The notes under the pieces were generated by a model. The model searched no databases. It saw only the letters and a list, made by a program, of their open reading frames with translations, and was not told the origin of the DNA. The position numbers and the translations under genes were made by a program. Positions 52,346 through 63,948 of a stretch of 64,000 nucleotides of DNA are shown one piece after another. Position 1 is the first letter of the stretch; each line of letters begins with the position of its first letter. The DNA lies in contig CM068375.1 in assembly GCA_034769895.1 (NCBI GenBank), forward strand, positions 253,063,542-253,127,541, written 5' to 3'. The DNA is from Magicicada septendecula. Taxonomy: Eukaryota; Arthropoda; Insecta; Hemiptera; Cicadidae.

Positions 52346-52360
52346 TGGCGCCCGTAACAG
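52346..52360 (+). promoter_or_regulatory. Gypsy primer binding site
   Basis: TGGCGCCCGTAACAG follows ...GCTTCAGT, the position and type (TGGCGCC) of a tRNA primer site just after a 5' LTR ending in CA at about 52343. Reverse transcription of the gypsy element at 52411-56438 would start here. Confidence 0.7.
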
Positions 52361-52410
52361 TAGACGTTGTAAATTAAAATCAGATTGAATTAATTTACAA
52401 CCTGGTCAAA

Positions 52411-53513
52411 ATGGCAGAGAAAAACAAGAATGCAAATTTGTGTGAAAATGTAGAGGAGAAATCAATTTTAAATGTTACGCAAGACAATTTAGTGTCGACA
52501 AATATTGACGAGCACGTAGACGATACAACAGACGAAACTGAGATAGTAGACGCTAAAAATAGCAAAAGCGATAATGCAAATATATTTAACCAATTAGCGT
52601 TGATGATGGAAATGATGAACAATAAGTTTGAACAACAAAATAAGAATAACGATAATTTAAACACGAGTTTAAATGAATTTAAAATTGAAATCAAATCTGA
52701 AATCAAATCAGAAATAAATGTCGTAAATAATAAGCTTGACAAACAAGACGAGAAAATGAAATCAGAAAATAATAAGTTGAATATGAGTTTAGATGAGTTA
52801 AAGTCAGAAAATAATAATTTCAAAACTAAAATCAAATCTGAAATAAATAACGAGTTTGCGAACATAAGAAGCGAACTGAGAATGAGTGATATAAATATGA
52901 AGAGTCGATTGGAAAGCATGAATGAGACTATTGCTGAGTGAAAAGTGAGATGACTATAAATGTAGACAAAATACGAATCGAGATGAAAAATGATATAAAA
53001 ACAATTAACGAAAAACAAAACGAGAAACTAATAGAGACAAACAAAAAATTTGACGATAAAATTAAAAAACAAAATGACAAAATTGACAGTAATGTTCAAG
53101 GTGTAATTGATGAGTGTGAGCAAATTAAAAAAGCAAATAAAATACAAGAGAATATAAACGATGAATTTGTGACGTTAAAAAATACGCGTTCTGTTCCAAT
53201 GGAAATAACGTTTGCACAATAATTTTACAAAACCCCAAAAATAAAATAAATAAAAATACAAATACCCCATAACTGTAATAAATGAAATGACCCAATTTTG
53301 ACACGTTACAAATTCAGAAGTAACTTTGAGCAAATTGATGCAATTAAAACTAATGTAACTAGTTTGAAAAGTAAACAAACAGAACATGAACAAGAAATAA
53401 TTAAAGTCAGAGAAGATTTAAGTGTAGCAATTAACCAAAAATTAACTAATGTAAGTGAGAGAGTGAACATGGAAGTTGAATTAGGTTATTTCAGTAATGA
53501 AAGTAGGGGGTGA
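52411..53513 (+). pseudogene. Ty3/gypsy Gag, coiled-coil N-terminal part
   Basis: Begins MAEKNKNANLCENVEE 50 bases after the primer site. Three consecutive open pieces (52411-52941, 52938-53222, 53298-53513) encode long Lys/Glu/Asn helices with heptad-like spacing (many 'KSEINN', 'DKIKKQND' steps), predicted coiled coil. Shifts near 52940 and stops at 53220-53222 break the chain. Long coiled-coil Gag N-termini are seen in some insect gypsy elements. No known host protein is suggested. Confidence 0.75.
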
Positions 53514-54374
53514 ACCCCATACAATTTTTAAACTCAGTAAAAAGTTTCAATAAATATAACCAAGAAAGTTGGAAAATTAAGTTAGTAAGAATTTTAAAAT
53601 ATTTTAAAGGGGATGCTAAAATATGGGCAGACGCTCATAATGATAACTGGGCAAATTTTAATAAGTTTGAACAAGCATTTAAAAATAAATACTGGTCAGA
53701 GGAGAAACAAGAGAGTTTGCGCAGTACAATAATGGGTTGGGGTAATTTTAATATAAAACATAGTATTACGTCGTATGTGACACGATTATATAGCCAGGTT
53801 AAATATTTAGAACCACCAATGCCTCTTTCATCTTTTATAAGATACATTAGTAAGCATTTACTTAAGGACGTACGGTCCACAATCAGAACCCGGGAGTTTG
53901 TTAATATAGCCGAGTTAGAAAAAATACTAGAAGCGTACCAGAGTGTGAAAGAGGAAGAAGATAATAAATATCAGTTTAGAGATAGTGAAGTAAGACAACC
54001 AGACCGTTTTGTTAATAATATGAGTAGGCCGGAGGAGGGGGCATGGCTATCTCCAAACCCCAGCTGTAGAGCTAGTAACTATAATAGTTCGCGAAATCAA
54101 TGTTATAGGTGTCAGGGTCCGAGGGGTAGTGCTCAAGGGAGAGTGGAGAATTATAATAGGGGTTTTGATCATAGTGAGTTTAGAGGGAGTCATGGGGAGA
54201 GGCTTCACCAGTAATCGGGGAATGCCGGGAAATTTTAACCACAGAGGTAGAGGGGTATATGTTGGTAACCCAAACGACACTAGGGGTGTTGAAGCACCTT
54301 CTAATAACCAAAACAGTAGAGGGGATCATAGGGGGGTTTACAGCAAACAACCACCTCCAGTACAGTTAAACTAA
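53510..54374 (+). pseudogene. Ty3/gypsy Gag capsid and nucleocapsid
   Basis: PIQFLNSVKSF, WKIKLVRILKYFKGDAKIW, then FKNKYWSEEKQESLR and ITSYVTRLYSQVKYL match the retrotransposon Gag capsid (WW..A...L.G.A..W / F...F...Y) pattern. NQCYRCQG at about 54095 is the start of a zinc knuckle whose His and last Cys are lost. After a frameshift near 54180 an Arg/Gly-rich tail (to 54374) follows, probably RNA binding. Confidence 0.85.
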
Positions 54375-54418
54375 TCAGGGCGGCTGAAAAGGAAAGCCCC
54401 CAGCCGTCTAGAAATCAC

Positions 54419-54709
54419 ATGACAATAGGGTCACTTATTACCAACATACATAATGATTTATCCGATGAGGAATTTGGGGAGAGTAGCAGTAACTTTGGTA
54501 TGGCAGAATTTGAAGCCGAAGTGTTTAATTCCAAATACATTTTTCTACTAGATTCAGGGAGTGAACTGACCGCTATAGATGACAAAATTTTTGAAAAAAT
54601 AAAAAATCAAACTACAGAGACAATTCCACAACTACCAGTACTGGGAATTAGTGTTGTAGGGGTAACAGGTGTTCGCAGTAAAAAAGTAACTAAACAAATA
54701 ATGCTATAA
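54419..54709 (+). pseudogene. Ty3/gypsy protease, truncated
   Basis: FLLDSGSELTAI has the D-S-G active site of retroviral-type aspartic proteases, and ISVVGVTG follows at the expected flap distance. The frame stops at 54709, just before the RT would begin. The RT is absent. Confidence 0.85.
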
Positions 54710-54751
54710 CTAGTATTAAAACTGATCAAACTAAAATTTCTCGAAACGGTA

Positions 54752-56347
54752 ATGCTACACCACCCCAACTTTGAACAACCCTTTTACCTGAATTGTGACG
54801 CCAGTGATGTCAGTCTAGGCGCCGAATTATACCAAGAAGATGAGGAAGGACACCACCTGGTCACCAGCTTTGCCAGCAGGATACTAAACAGTTGCAAGCG
54901 TAACTATAACGTTACTGAAAAAGAACTACTCAGCATAGTATTCGCATGTGGAAAGTTTAGAACTTACATCTTGGGATATCCAATCACAGTCCGAAGCGAC
55001 CATAAGTCTATATCACTTTTAAAACAGTGTAAATTAAGTCATGGGAGACTTACACGTTGGATACTCGCTCTACAAGAGTACCATATTACATGGGAGTATA
55101 TTCCAGGCCATAAGAACGTTGCAGCAGATGTTTTGTCCAGAATAAATGTAGAAAATCAAACATTTGAAGGAGAAAAGGAGAAGATCGCCAAAGTGTATTA
55201 CATATTAAAGGATAGGCAGGACCTGGAAGATATAATAAACGAAATAGTGGTACAGCAGAAGTTAGATACAAAATTATTAAACATAAGAAGAAGACTATTA
55301 GAAGATGAAGAAATAATAAATAACTATTATTGCATCCACAAAGATATACTGTTTATTAAAACCAAAAAGGATCAAAGAACGTGGAGACTTGTAGTTCCAA
55401 ATTCATTAGAAAACAAAATAATTAAAGATTATCATGTCCGATACGGACATATGGGAACTTTAAAAATGGTAAAAGCATTGGAGGAGGAAATATTTATTAA
55501 AAATATAACTAGAAAAGTACATCAGAACATTAAAACCTGCACAATATGTCAGATGGTCAAAACAAATAACGAGAGAAAAGAGGGAACAATGATACCCATC
55601 ACTTCAAACACCAAGCTAGAAAAAGTGTTTCTCGACATATGTGGACCATTTCCACGTAGCGGAGGGAGACATAAATACAAGTTTATAGTAATAATATTGG
55701 ACCATTACACCAAGTACACAAAATTATACGCAATAAACCGAGCTACTACGAAGAAAATATTAGACATAATAAAAAATAAATACATCACAGAAGTTGGAAA
55801 ACCATACATGATTATAACAGACCACGGGACACAATTCAAAGGAAAGAAGTGGAGAGAGGAATTATTAAAGGTAAACATAAAAACCTATAAAACATCCAAA
55901 TACCACCCTAGCAGTAACCCCGCAGAAAGAGTGTTAAGAGAGGTGGGACGTATTCTAAGAACATACTGCTATGATAACCAAAAGGAATGGCAGAAATATT
56001 TAGCTTCAACCGAAGTATTTTTAAATATAAGTTACCACCATTTTATTGAGAACACCCCATATTTAATGATGTTTGGAAGAAAACCGCACAGAGAGATACA
56101 AGAGTTAATAGATTTCCCAGTCAACCCAGAAGACCCGTACGATGAAAACCAATGTTATAGCCGAATCATGGAGAAAATCGAGAAGCAAAAAGCAAAGTAT
56201 TCACAAAACCAGCCTAAGATAATAAAATATAACAAAGGAGAAAGAGTATTAATAAAAAACCGTGAGCTACCCAGTACGATTGAAGGGATAGCCAAAAAAC
56301 TGTTATTATTATACACAGGACCTTGTCATCACCAAAGACAATGGTAA
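54752..56347 (+). CDS. Ty3/gypsy RNase H and integrase, open frame
   Basis: 531 codons. Begins inside the RT-RNase H connection (HPNFEQPFYLNCDASDVSLG) with RNase H acids at about D16, E57, D83 and D126 (AADVLSR). Integrase follows: HHCC at H228, H233, C263, C266; DDE at D295 (LDICGP), D357 (TDHGTQF) and E392 (NPAERVLRE). No stop interrupts it. RNase H degrades template RNA; integrase inserts cDNA. A shift near 56330 replaces the last residues; the other frame continues to 56438. The Met is only the first available; the natural protein is Gag-Pol. Confidence 0.93.
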   Translation: MLHHPNFEQPFYLNCDASDVSLGAELYQEDEEGHHLVTSFASRILNSCKRNYNVTEKELLSIVFACGKFRTYILGYPITVRSDHKSISLLKQCKLSHGRLTRWILALQEYHITWEYIPGHKNVAADVLSRINVENQTFEGEKEKIAKVYYILKDRQDLEDIINEIVVQQKLDTKLLNIRRRLLEDEEIINNYYCIHKDILFIKTKKDQRTWRLVVPNSLENKIIKDYHVRYGHMGTLKMVKALEEEIFIKNITRKVHQNIKTCTICQMVKTNNERKEGTMIPITSNTKLEKVFLDICGPFPRSGGRHKYKFIVIILDHYTKYTKLYAINRATTKKILDIIKNKYITEVGKPYMIITDHGTQFKGKKWREELLKVNIKTYKTSKYHPSSNPAERVLREVGRILRTYCYDNQKEWQKYLASTEVFLNISYHHFIENTPYLMMFGRKPHREIQELIDFPVNPEDPYDENQCYSRIMEKIEKQKAKYSQNQPKIIKYNKGERVLIKNRELPSTIEGIAKKLLLLYTGPCHHQRQW

Positions 56348-56438
56348 CAATACTTATGAAATAAGTAACATAACCACCAAAAAGATAAAAGGAGCTTTTA
56401 ATCAAGCTTCTATAAAAAAGTTTTACGAGGAGAAATAA
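56325..56438 (+). pseudogene. Gypsy integrase C-terminal tail, out of frame
   Basis: After GP in the main frame, a neighbouring frame reads TKDNGNNTYEIS and ends KFYEEK then TAA at about 56436. It fits the usual integrase end (GPY.V...GNNTY.I), so a small indel near 56330 separated it. Confidence 0.75.
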
Positions 56439-57440
56439 ACCAACATAAGTAAATAAACAAATACCAAAATTCAAAAATTATGTGAGCACAACTTACAACA
56501 ATATTTCGATGACATATGAGGCATAATATAAAATATTAAAAGAAGGAATAAGCTACAAAAATTCCTATAAAAAAGTAAGGACCACAAACTTACGATAATA
56601 TTTAAACAAAAAGTACCAAGAAAGGACTAAGTTACAACAATTCCTATAAAGTAAGAAAAAGCAAACTTACAAAAATTATTTAGAATAATATTTCAAACAA
56701 AATGAATTAAACAAAAATAAAATCAAGCATGAACTGCTAAGATAAATACCTGAAATTAAAATGAATTCAAAAAAACAACTGGTACGCTGGTACGAGGAAG
56801 ATAAAGAAGTTATGTATAAAACAAATATACAGAAAATGGCTAAAGCAGAATAATGGTGAACAACCAAGAAAAAGAAAAAAGATGTCTAAGATAATTAAAA
56901 TGGTCACAAGAAGAAAAGAAAAACAAACTAATGAAAAGTTAGAAATGATGAAATTAACAACTAAATAAATAAAAAACAATCAACTGTATGAGTAGATGAC
57001 AGTATATTTATAGCAAAGGTACAGGGGAAGGAAGAATGAGTAAAAGGCCAAAGTGATCTAAAAACAAACCACAAAGTGGACAATCCCAAAATATATTATT
57101 ATTATTAATTTAAGTCACCAGTTGACAAAAAAGGTATTTAAGATTGACTGAGAGTAAGTCCAGCAATCAAAATAAACTGAGCAGAGATGATGTTCCTCTG
57201 GTCTCAGAAAAAATGAGTAGTGATGGAAGAAACCAGCTACTAAAAAGTTAGGGAAAAATTATATAAAAGGGAGAACACACTAATGGAAATAAATAAAAAC
57301 AGATCTAATATAAAATGGGATGAATCAAGTAAGAAGAGAAACAAGAAAGGAGAAACAAACAAGAAAGAAAAGGAAAAATAATATATAACTGATAATTTCA
57401 TAAAAAACTATGCTAGTGTTTTACCAAAATGATCAATTTT
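56439..57440 (+). other. Non-coding 3' region of gypsy element
   Basis: A-rich, with repeated phrases such as CAAACTTAC and AATTCCTATAAA. No envelope-like frame with signal or membrane segments is visible on the plus strand. Confidence 0.55.
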
Positions 57441-57450
57441 GAAGGAGAGG
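57441..57450 (+). promoter_or_regulatory. Polypurine tract
   Basis: GAAGGAGAGG directly before the LTR start (TGTTACAACAC at 57456), the plus-strand priming site of LTR elements. Confidence 0.75.
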
Positions 57451-57455
57451 CATTA

Positions 57456-60132
57456 TGTTACAACACAAATAAGCCACCCCAATACCAGGGATAAAAAAGA
57501 TGAATAAATAATAAGTAGTTCATAATATAAAATGTTTAAAATAATGAAAATAAAAAGACAATGACACGACAAACGACGACATGACCTAACCCAAGTGACT
57601 GACCCAACAAAAGGAAACAAAACAAGAAGGGAAGAACCAAACCAAATGAAGAAGAAAGTGATTGACCCAACAAAAGGAAACAAAACAAGAAGGGAAGAAC
57701 CAAACCAAATGAAGAAGAAAGTGATTGAACCAACAAAAGGAAACAAAACAAGAATTGAATGACTCAATGCAACTAAATAAAATAAAACCAAAGGAGAAGG
57801 TGGAGAACCAAGATATAAATCAAATACACTGAAGGTGAAGAAGGAGAAAAAATGAAAAAGAAACAAACCTAAGATAAAGGGAAATAAATAAAAAGGAAAT
57901 CAAATGATAAGACACAAACAAGTAATAAAGAATAAAAGCAGGAGAAATGGTACACTCAATGTAATATTGAAAAAGGAACCAATAACTAACCTAAGTAATA
58001 AATAAATATTATTACCAATTAAGTAGTAAAGGTAAATGATATCTGATGAAACTCAATGAAAGAATGTTAAATGTAAAAGCAAACTAACCCACAAATTAGA
58101 GTTAGATGTAATGATGAAAAATAGAGACATAAAATTGTTAATATTATTAATGATATTTGTAATGAAAGAGATAGTACGGTAGTGAGAAAGTAATTATAGG
58201 GATTACCCATTTAGAAACACTTAAAACAAAAACATTTAAGAAGTGCAGAAGTGGAAGTGTAAAAACCCCAAAGTAAAGTGATAAAGAAAAAACACTAAAT
58301 AAATTATAATAAACAATAGATAATTTAAAAGTGAAGGTGATGAATAAATAAGAATAATGTATTATAAAGAATGTTAGTATTGTGAAAAATAGTGAAGGAT
58401 AAAAGCATAAACACTTAATAAATCAATAAGAAACACTAAAGGATTAACAGTGAAAAATATTAGTAATTAAGAAAGTTGTTAAGAATAGTATTAAGTGTAA
58501 ACAATTAATTAAGATGTAATGAACACTGAAGAGTGATGATAACAGTATTAATTAAAATAAGAATCTTATTGTTAAGCTTAAGTGAATACAATTGTAGTTA
58601 AAAGGGAGAATCCCATGAAAAAGGAAACAGATAGTGTTACCATGGAGTGAAGGTAAAGATTATATAAAAAATAAGAAGTTAAGACAAATCAATAAACACC
58701 CCATGTTACAAGGGGTAATTATTTAAGTAAGTTCAAAAAATGTGATGTTGTTTATCACCCAAAAATAATGTAAAATGAAATGAACTGTAAACAAATATTA
58801 TCTAATAATTGTTAAATGATTGTTTCAGCAAATTTAAGAATAGGATATGGCTGGAAGAATTATACAGACCATAGGCCTAGAGGTTGTATTTTATGTGATC
58901 AAAAATAGTAAATAATAGCCACATTGTTATTATTGGCAAATTAAATAAGTATGACTTAGAAAACGAGAAAACCAGTTAGTAAACAATTAGCAATCCATGA
59001 TGTATAAAATAAGAGTAACATAATAATAACACAAAAACAGCTCCAAAACACATCAACAAATAACACAACCAATTATAATAACAAAACAAAACTCATTAGG
59101 TTAAAAAAGAAATGTAATTTGTAGGAAATAAGTAAATATAAGCAATGGCTACTCAGGCCTAGGAAATGCCTAACTGTCAAAACAAACAACTACAAATGGT
59201 AATAAATTAACAAAGAAATTAGCAAATCCAAGGCGAATAACTAACCAAGGATAATTTGTAAATCATATTAAAAGCAAAATATTAGAATAAGGACTTAAAT
59301 TAAAGGAGAAATGTAATTAGCAAATATTAAAATAATTGTAAAATTATAAAACATAAAATAACCCAATCTTATGGGATGTCAAAATAATCTTTGAAAGGAA
59401 ATACAAATAACAGTGATAATAGTTAATACTTAGGAAGGAAGATAGAAGAATAAAAGCAATCAGAAGATATACAAGGATTTTGAAAATAATTCAAATACGA
59501 TAACAATGGTTTTTTGTCAATCTAAGCCAATCAGATTCAATTAGTAACCTTGACAACCACCGTTAGTTACGAAATTACGGTTGAATATCGTTACTCGTAA
59601 AGTGATGCTCTTGCAGAACAGAAGCCAAATTTTGAATAGCCAAATTTTTAATTTAATATGTCAAAAAAGTAAACAAAATTCCAAACGATGATCCAATAAG
59701 AAGCAGACGAACCACCAGAACATTTAACTGATGCCAAGGACCATTTTACCAGGAAATTAAATGAAAATATGACTCCATCCAACATGAAAAGGAAGCAAGA
59801 CATACTTAAGCCCCAAGATTAACGAAAATTGAATACGATTGCAGCAGCCCAATCCAATTTTGACTGACAACTATTTATACCAAGTCATCTGATTCGATAA
59901 GTATCCTTGATTTACCCAAATTCCAAAAATAAACTCACTTTGAATATTTCTAAAAGTAATTTGAACACTCACTATAAACCGAATATTCTCTTTCAAAGAT
60001 TAATTAAGGAAAACGAAACCCTGAAAATTTGTTAACTTAGAATATAACCTGTTGATCGAATACGAACTTTAGAAACACACTTAACTACACCACAGAACAA
60101 ATTATAACCAAACACTATATTATTGAAGTACA
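57456..60132 (+). mobile_element. Gypsy 3' LTR (interrupted at its end)
   Basis: Begins TGTTACAACACAAATAAGCC after the polypurine tract and matches, in inverted orientation and with clear divergence, the LTR at 31397-40507. At least 2.68 kb long before the Helitron at 60133 cuts it. No coding. Similarity to the sequence upstream of the gypsy primer site (before 52343) is not evident, so the 5' LTR of this element is lost, rearranged or from another family. Confidence 0.75.
57601..57755 (+). repeat. 63-base triplication inside the LTR
   Basis: GACCCAACAAAAGGAAACAA... recurs at 57601, 57664 and 57727 (period 63). The LTR copy at about 40230-40370 has a different arrangement. Antisense frames through it give an artefactual 21-residue repeat. 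Confidence 0.95.
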
Positions 60133-61938
60133 TCTATATATATAAAAGAGAAATACCACTGACTCACTCACTGACTCATCACGAAATCTCCGAAACTATA
60201 ACACCTAGAAACTTGAAATTTGGCATGTAGGTTCCTTATGTGATGTAGGTATCCACTAAGAAGGGATTTTTGGAAATTCGACCTTTAAAGGGGGAAAAGG
60301 GGGGGAGTTTGCCTGACTAACTGACATAGAATCAACGTAGAGCAAAAACTACTGAATGGATGTCGATGAAACTTTGAACATAGCTTCATCATAGGTCTTA
60401 GGTGCTCACTACGAAACGGTTTTAAAAACTTTCACTCCTAAGGGGCAACCCCCCCCATTGAATCTATGTATGTTCCACATCTCCTCCTAAACCAATGGAC
60501 CGATTTCAACCAAACTTGGCACAAATATTTTACGCGACGGGAGAACCAACATAGGATAGGTGTTTTCTTCGATGGGGTCCTTTGGGGGGTTCTTCGGGGT
60601 CTTTCACATCTCCTCCTAAACCACCGGACCGATTTCAACCAAACTTGGCACAAATATTTTACGCGACGGGAGAACCAACATAGGTGAGGTGATTTTTTCG
60701 ATGGGGTCCTTTGGGGGGGTTCTTTGGGGTCTTCCACATCTCCTCCTAAACCACTGGACCGATTTCAACCAAACTTGGCACAAATATTTTACGCGACGGG
60801 AGAACCAACATAGGATAGGTGTTTTTTCGATGGGGTCCTTTGCGGGGTTCTTTGGGGTCTTCCACATCTCCTCCTAAACCACTGGACCGATTTCAACCAA
60901 ACTTGGCACAAATGTTTTACGCAACGGGAGAACCAACATAGGATAGGTGTTTTTTTCGATGGGGTCCTTTGGGGGGTTCTTTGGGGTTTTCCACATCTCC
61001 TCCTAAACCACTGCACCGATTTCAACCAAACTTGGCACAACTATTTTACGCGACGGGAGAACCAACATAGGAATGGTGTTTTTTTCTATGGGGTCCTTTG
61101 GGTCTTAAAAACTATTAGATCTGGTTACTATGGCAACCCAATAGAATAGATTCTGGTTACCATAGCATCGGTGGAAGTCTCCCGCGTAGGAAATAGCGCG
61201 GGAGTCGTCCGACGGGCCTTCCGCGGAGTTCATCCACGGAACCCGGGGAGTCTTAGGTCGGATCCCGTGAAAGACGGCGGGGCCAGAGTCCACGGTTCTT
61301 ATAAATAAAGATATAGGTTATGATATCAAAGGTGGTGTATGCATCTTAAGAAACTTCTTAATAGTGTGTGAATTCAGAGTTGTTTCAGTTTGAATTTAAA
61401 AGTGGATAAGTTAAGATCGAAGTAAGAAGCGAGTATAAAAAACAAAGTTTTGATAGCAAATGTATTCAGATCATAGTGTTCAGGCATTACAAATGCACTT
61501 GCTTCAGTTTGAATTTAAAAATTGATAAGCTGAAATCTATAGAGGTATTGTATTGTTAGAATAAGTTTAGGAGACACTAATTTAACAAATGCCTTATTTC
61601 AACATTAACACAATGAATTATAAAAGACAGTAAATACGCAGCGCGTGCAAGTACTGTAGACATTTTATTGAAAACTCATTTAGCTGTTCGCCCTCTCCCA
61701 GAGTTAGAAATCGAGCAGGAGCATCACGCGCAACAGAATTCTTACCAGATATAAGAATACAGTTTATGACATGTTCTTAAACAGGTGCGCTACAGAGTAT
61801 TCCTCCAGTGAGAATGCGAACGTAACAATATAAGGAAGATTATACAATATACAAGTAATATAACGTTAGAACAAGAATAGGTGCCTATGAGCCTATGAAT
61901 AAATTATGAACCCGAGCAACGCTGGGTAAATCGGCTAG
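60133..61938 (+). mobile_element. Non-autonomous Helitron, 1.8 kb
   Basis: Starts TCTATATATATAAAAGAGAA with ACTGACTCACTCACTGACTC just inside, after an A. Ends with CCCGAGCAACGCTGGG, a short stem, and CTAG at 61935-61938. These are typical Helitron ends. No Rep-helicase. The interior carries a 129-bp minisatellite. The base after CTAG is A, not T, which is a small departure from the usual A/T target. Confidence 0.85.
60475..61105 (+). repeat. Minisatellite in Helitron, about 5 x 129 bases
   Basis: Units start at 60475, 60604, 60734, 60862 and 60991, each beginning (C)CACATCTCCTCCTAAACCA and containing AACTTGGCACAAATATTTTACGCG. They are nearly identical. Minus-strand frames rich in Arg and Pro arise from it but are not genes. 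Confidence 0.95.
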
Positions 61939-61948
61939 ATATAGATAT

Positions 61949-63945
61949 TGTAACGGTACATAACCCGGTCCCAATAAATTAACTCATGTAATAACATAAA
62001 GGTCAGAAATGGGTAAGCTATAACGAGCTCAAAATTCAATTATATCACTAAACATTATAAACAATTCGAGTGATATACAGTGACAAGTGAGTTATAGTGT
62101 ACCCATTGAGGTAAAAAGTGAAAGTGAGGGGAACTTTTTACAGAATTGTGTTGTAGGTGGGAGAATTATAAACGATGATAGTAGACTATAATGCTACTAA
62201 CCGATGATGTATTTTGTTAATTTATTGTAGTGTTTATATTGTATAGACAACCAATTTTAATACCTAAGTTAATTTTATATTTTTTCAAATATTTGTGTTA
62301 TAATATAAGATAACCCAGGGTTCGTTTTAAAAAACATAAAAGATTTAAATATCAAATGATAACAAAAAATTAAAATAATATTGTATGAGGGAAATGGCAG
62401 AAGGAAGTAGTGCAGTGTAGGAATACTATGAGAGACTAATAAATAATATATAAATTCATTTAAAGATAATAAAAATATTAAATACTTATATACAAGGTCA
62501 TAAGAAAATGAACAGAAACCTATTATGTAAACCAAATTGGGAAAGAAACCGGAATTAAAAAGAATTATTTTTCTGTAAAGAAAATATAAATTTATAATAA
62601 TTACAAACTGCCTGTATACTAAAAAATCATGGGTTACTAAGAGTGATGAAAATAACAAGTATTGTTAATCGAATTTAAAAATTAAACCTGGCGAGTTGAC
62701 AAAAATGATGAGACCTCAATTTTATTAAAATATCCTTTTAGAAACCTTATAGAAGTGCAAAATTGGTACAAAATTAAACAACAGTATGAACATTATATAA
62801 TCCTACCTTATTTATCAAAAATAAATTGCTATACTCCATAATAAAAAGTGAAAGAAAACCATTTGGATGATCCGGCCTAGTTTCGCTATGTTTCAAGTTG
62901 ACGATATGATATTGGCCAGACGGTAATGAAATTACAACCCAAGACGGACATCACCAGAGAAAAGGCTTCATTCAAGTAAGAACTGTCAGAAGAGAGGTAA
63001 TATAAACATTTCGTTTAATATTTAACGAAGAAAAATCATTCCGAATGGTGGTATAGAACAAAAAACTAGTACAAATTAATCACATGTTCTAATGAAAACA
63101 AACACACTCTGCTCTCTTACGGACATTTCTGGAACTACATATTAAACGAAAAATAAACAAATTTTTTAATATTTTTCGGTATTTGTAAAGCGTAGTATAG
63201 TTATCCATTTCTGACCATCTCATAACAAAAAGAAATTACCCTTAACCCTGGGGAAATAAAAAGAATTATATATTGATTGATGTTTTAAAAATAGTATAAA
63301 ATTTGGTAAACAAAACCATATATGTTTTTTTCTTGACAATTCCATGTTTACTCTATGAAGTCGATATTATGTTTTAATGAAGGAAAAGATCGATTGTGAT
63401 ATTTGTATTTAATGCGGCAGGGAAAAACCAATAATATAAATAATAAATATTATTGAAAAAATGATATTGAATAATAAAAATGTGTTATATTTTTTGTAGT
63501 GGGTAGTTGTAATAGATTTCAGCACAAAATCGAAGAGGTCGATCCATTGGGTCATATTTTGCCACAGGGTAGTCTGGTTGGACTATGTGTGGAGACTCGT
63601 CTCACAATCAGCTGATTTAATTCACGGCGAACAATTTGAAAGAATTTCAGAAATCGTCAGAACCGAGTGTAAACAATCAGTACTTACTCTCTCTTTAACA
63701 TAAGGCTGAACAACTTCCCTGCTTGACCCCAAATCACACACTCTCGATTTCGGCTTTTGATTGAGTAACATTACCAAACACTTTATTTTTTAAACTTCGG
63801 TCATTATAATTCATATGTGGCGACTGCGGAGAGGCGGAAACCTCTGATCAAAAAAAACCGCACGTTACAGAATTGGCGAACCCAACAGTGGGGCTTGAAT
63901 CAGACGGACGTTTCGCTAATACCTCTAAAAAAACCGCACGTTACA
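61949..63945 (+). mobile_element. Internally deleted LTR element
   Basis: LTR from TGTAACG (61949) to CGTTACA (63863-63869), 1.92 kb, terminal inverted 7 bases. A primer site (TTGGCGAACCCAACAGTGGGG, 63873 on) follows. Then only about 50 bases separate it from a second, short copy of the LTR end (CTCTAAAAAAACCGCACGTTACA, ending 63945). ATAT flanks both sides (61945-61948, 63946-63949). So the coding region and nearly all of the 3' LTR are gone. Confidence 0.8.
63873..63893 (+). promoter_or_regulatory. Primer binding site of deleted LTR element
   Basis: TTGGCGAACCCAACAGTGGGG three bases after the LTR end CGTTACA, as in many insect gypsy elements. Confidence 0.75.
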
Positions 63946-63948
63946 ATA

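Noticed and set aside
57453-57866. 137-codon minus-strand frame with Phe/Leu repeats resembling a membrane protein
   Set aside because: Lies in the LTR and repeats because of the 63-base triplication; also seen in the other LTR copy in altered form.
60438-61040. Arg/Pro-rich repeated minus-strand frames
   Set aside because: Produced by the Helitron minisatellite; repeat period, not coding conservation, explains them.
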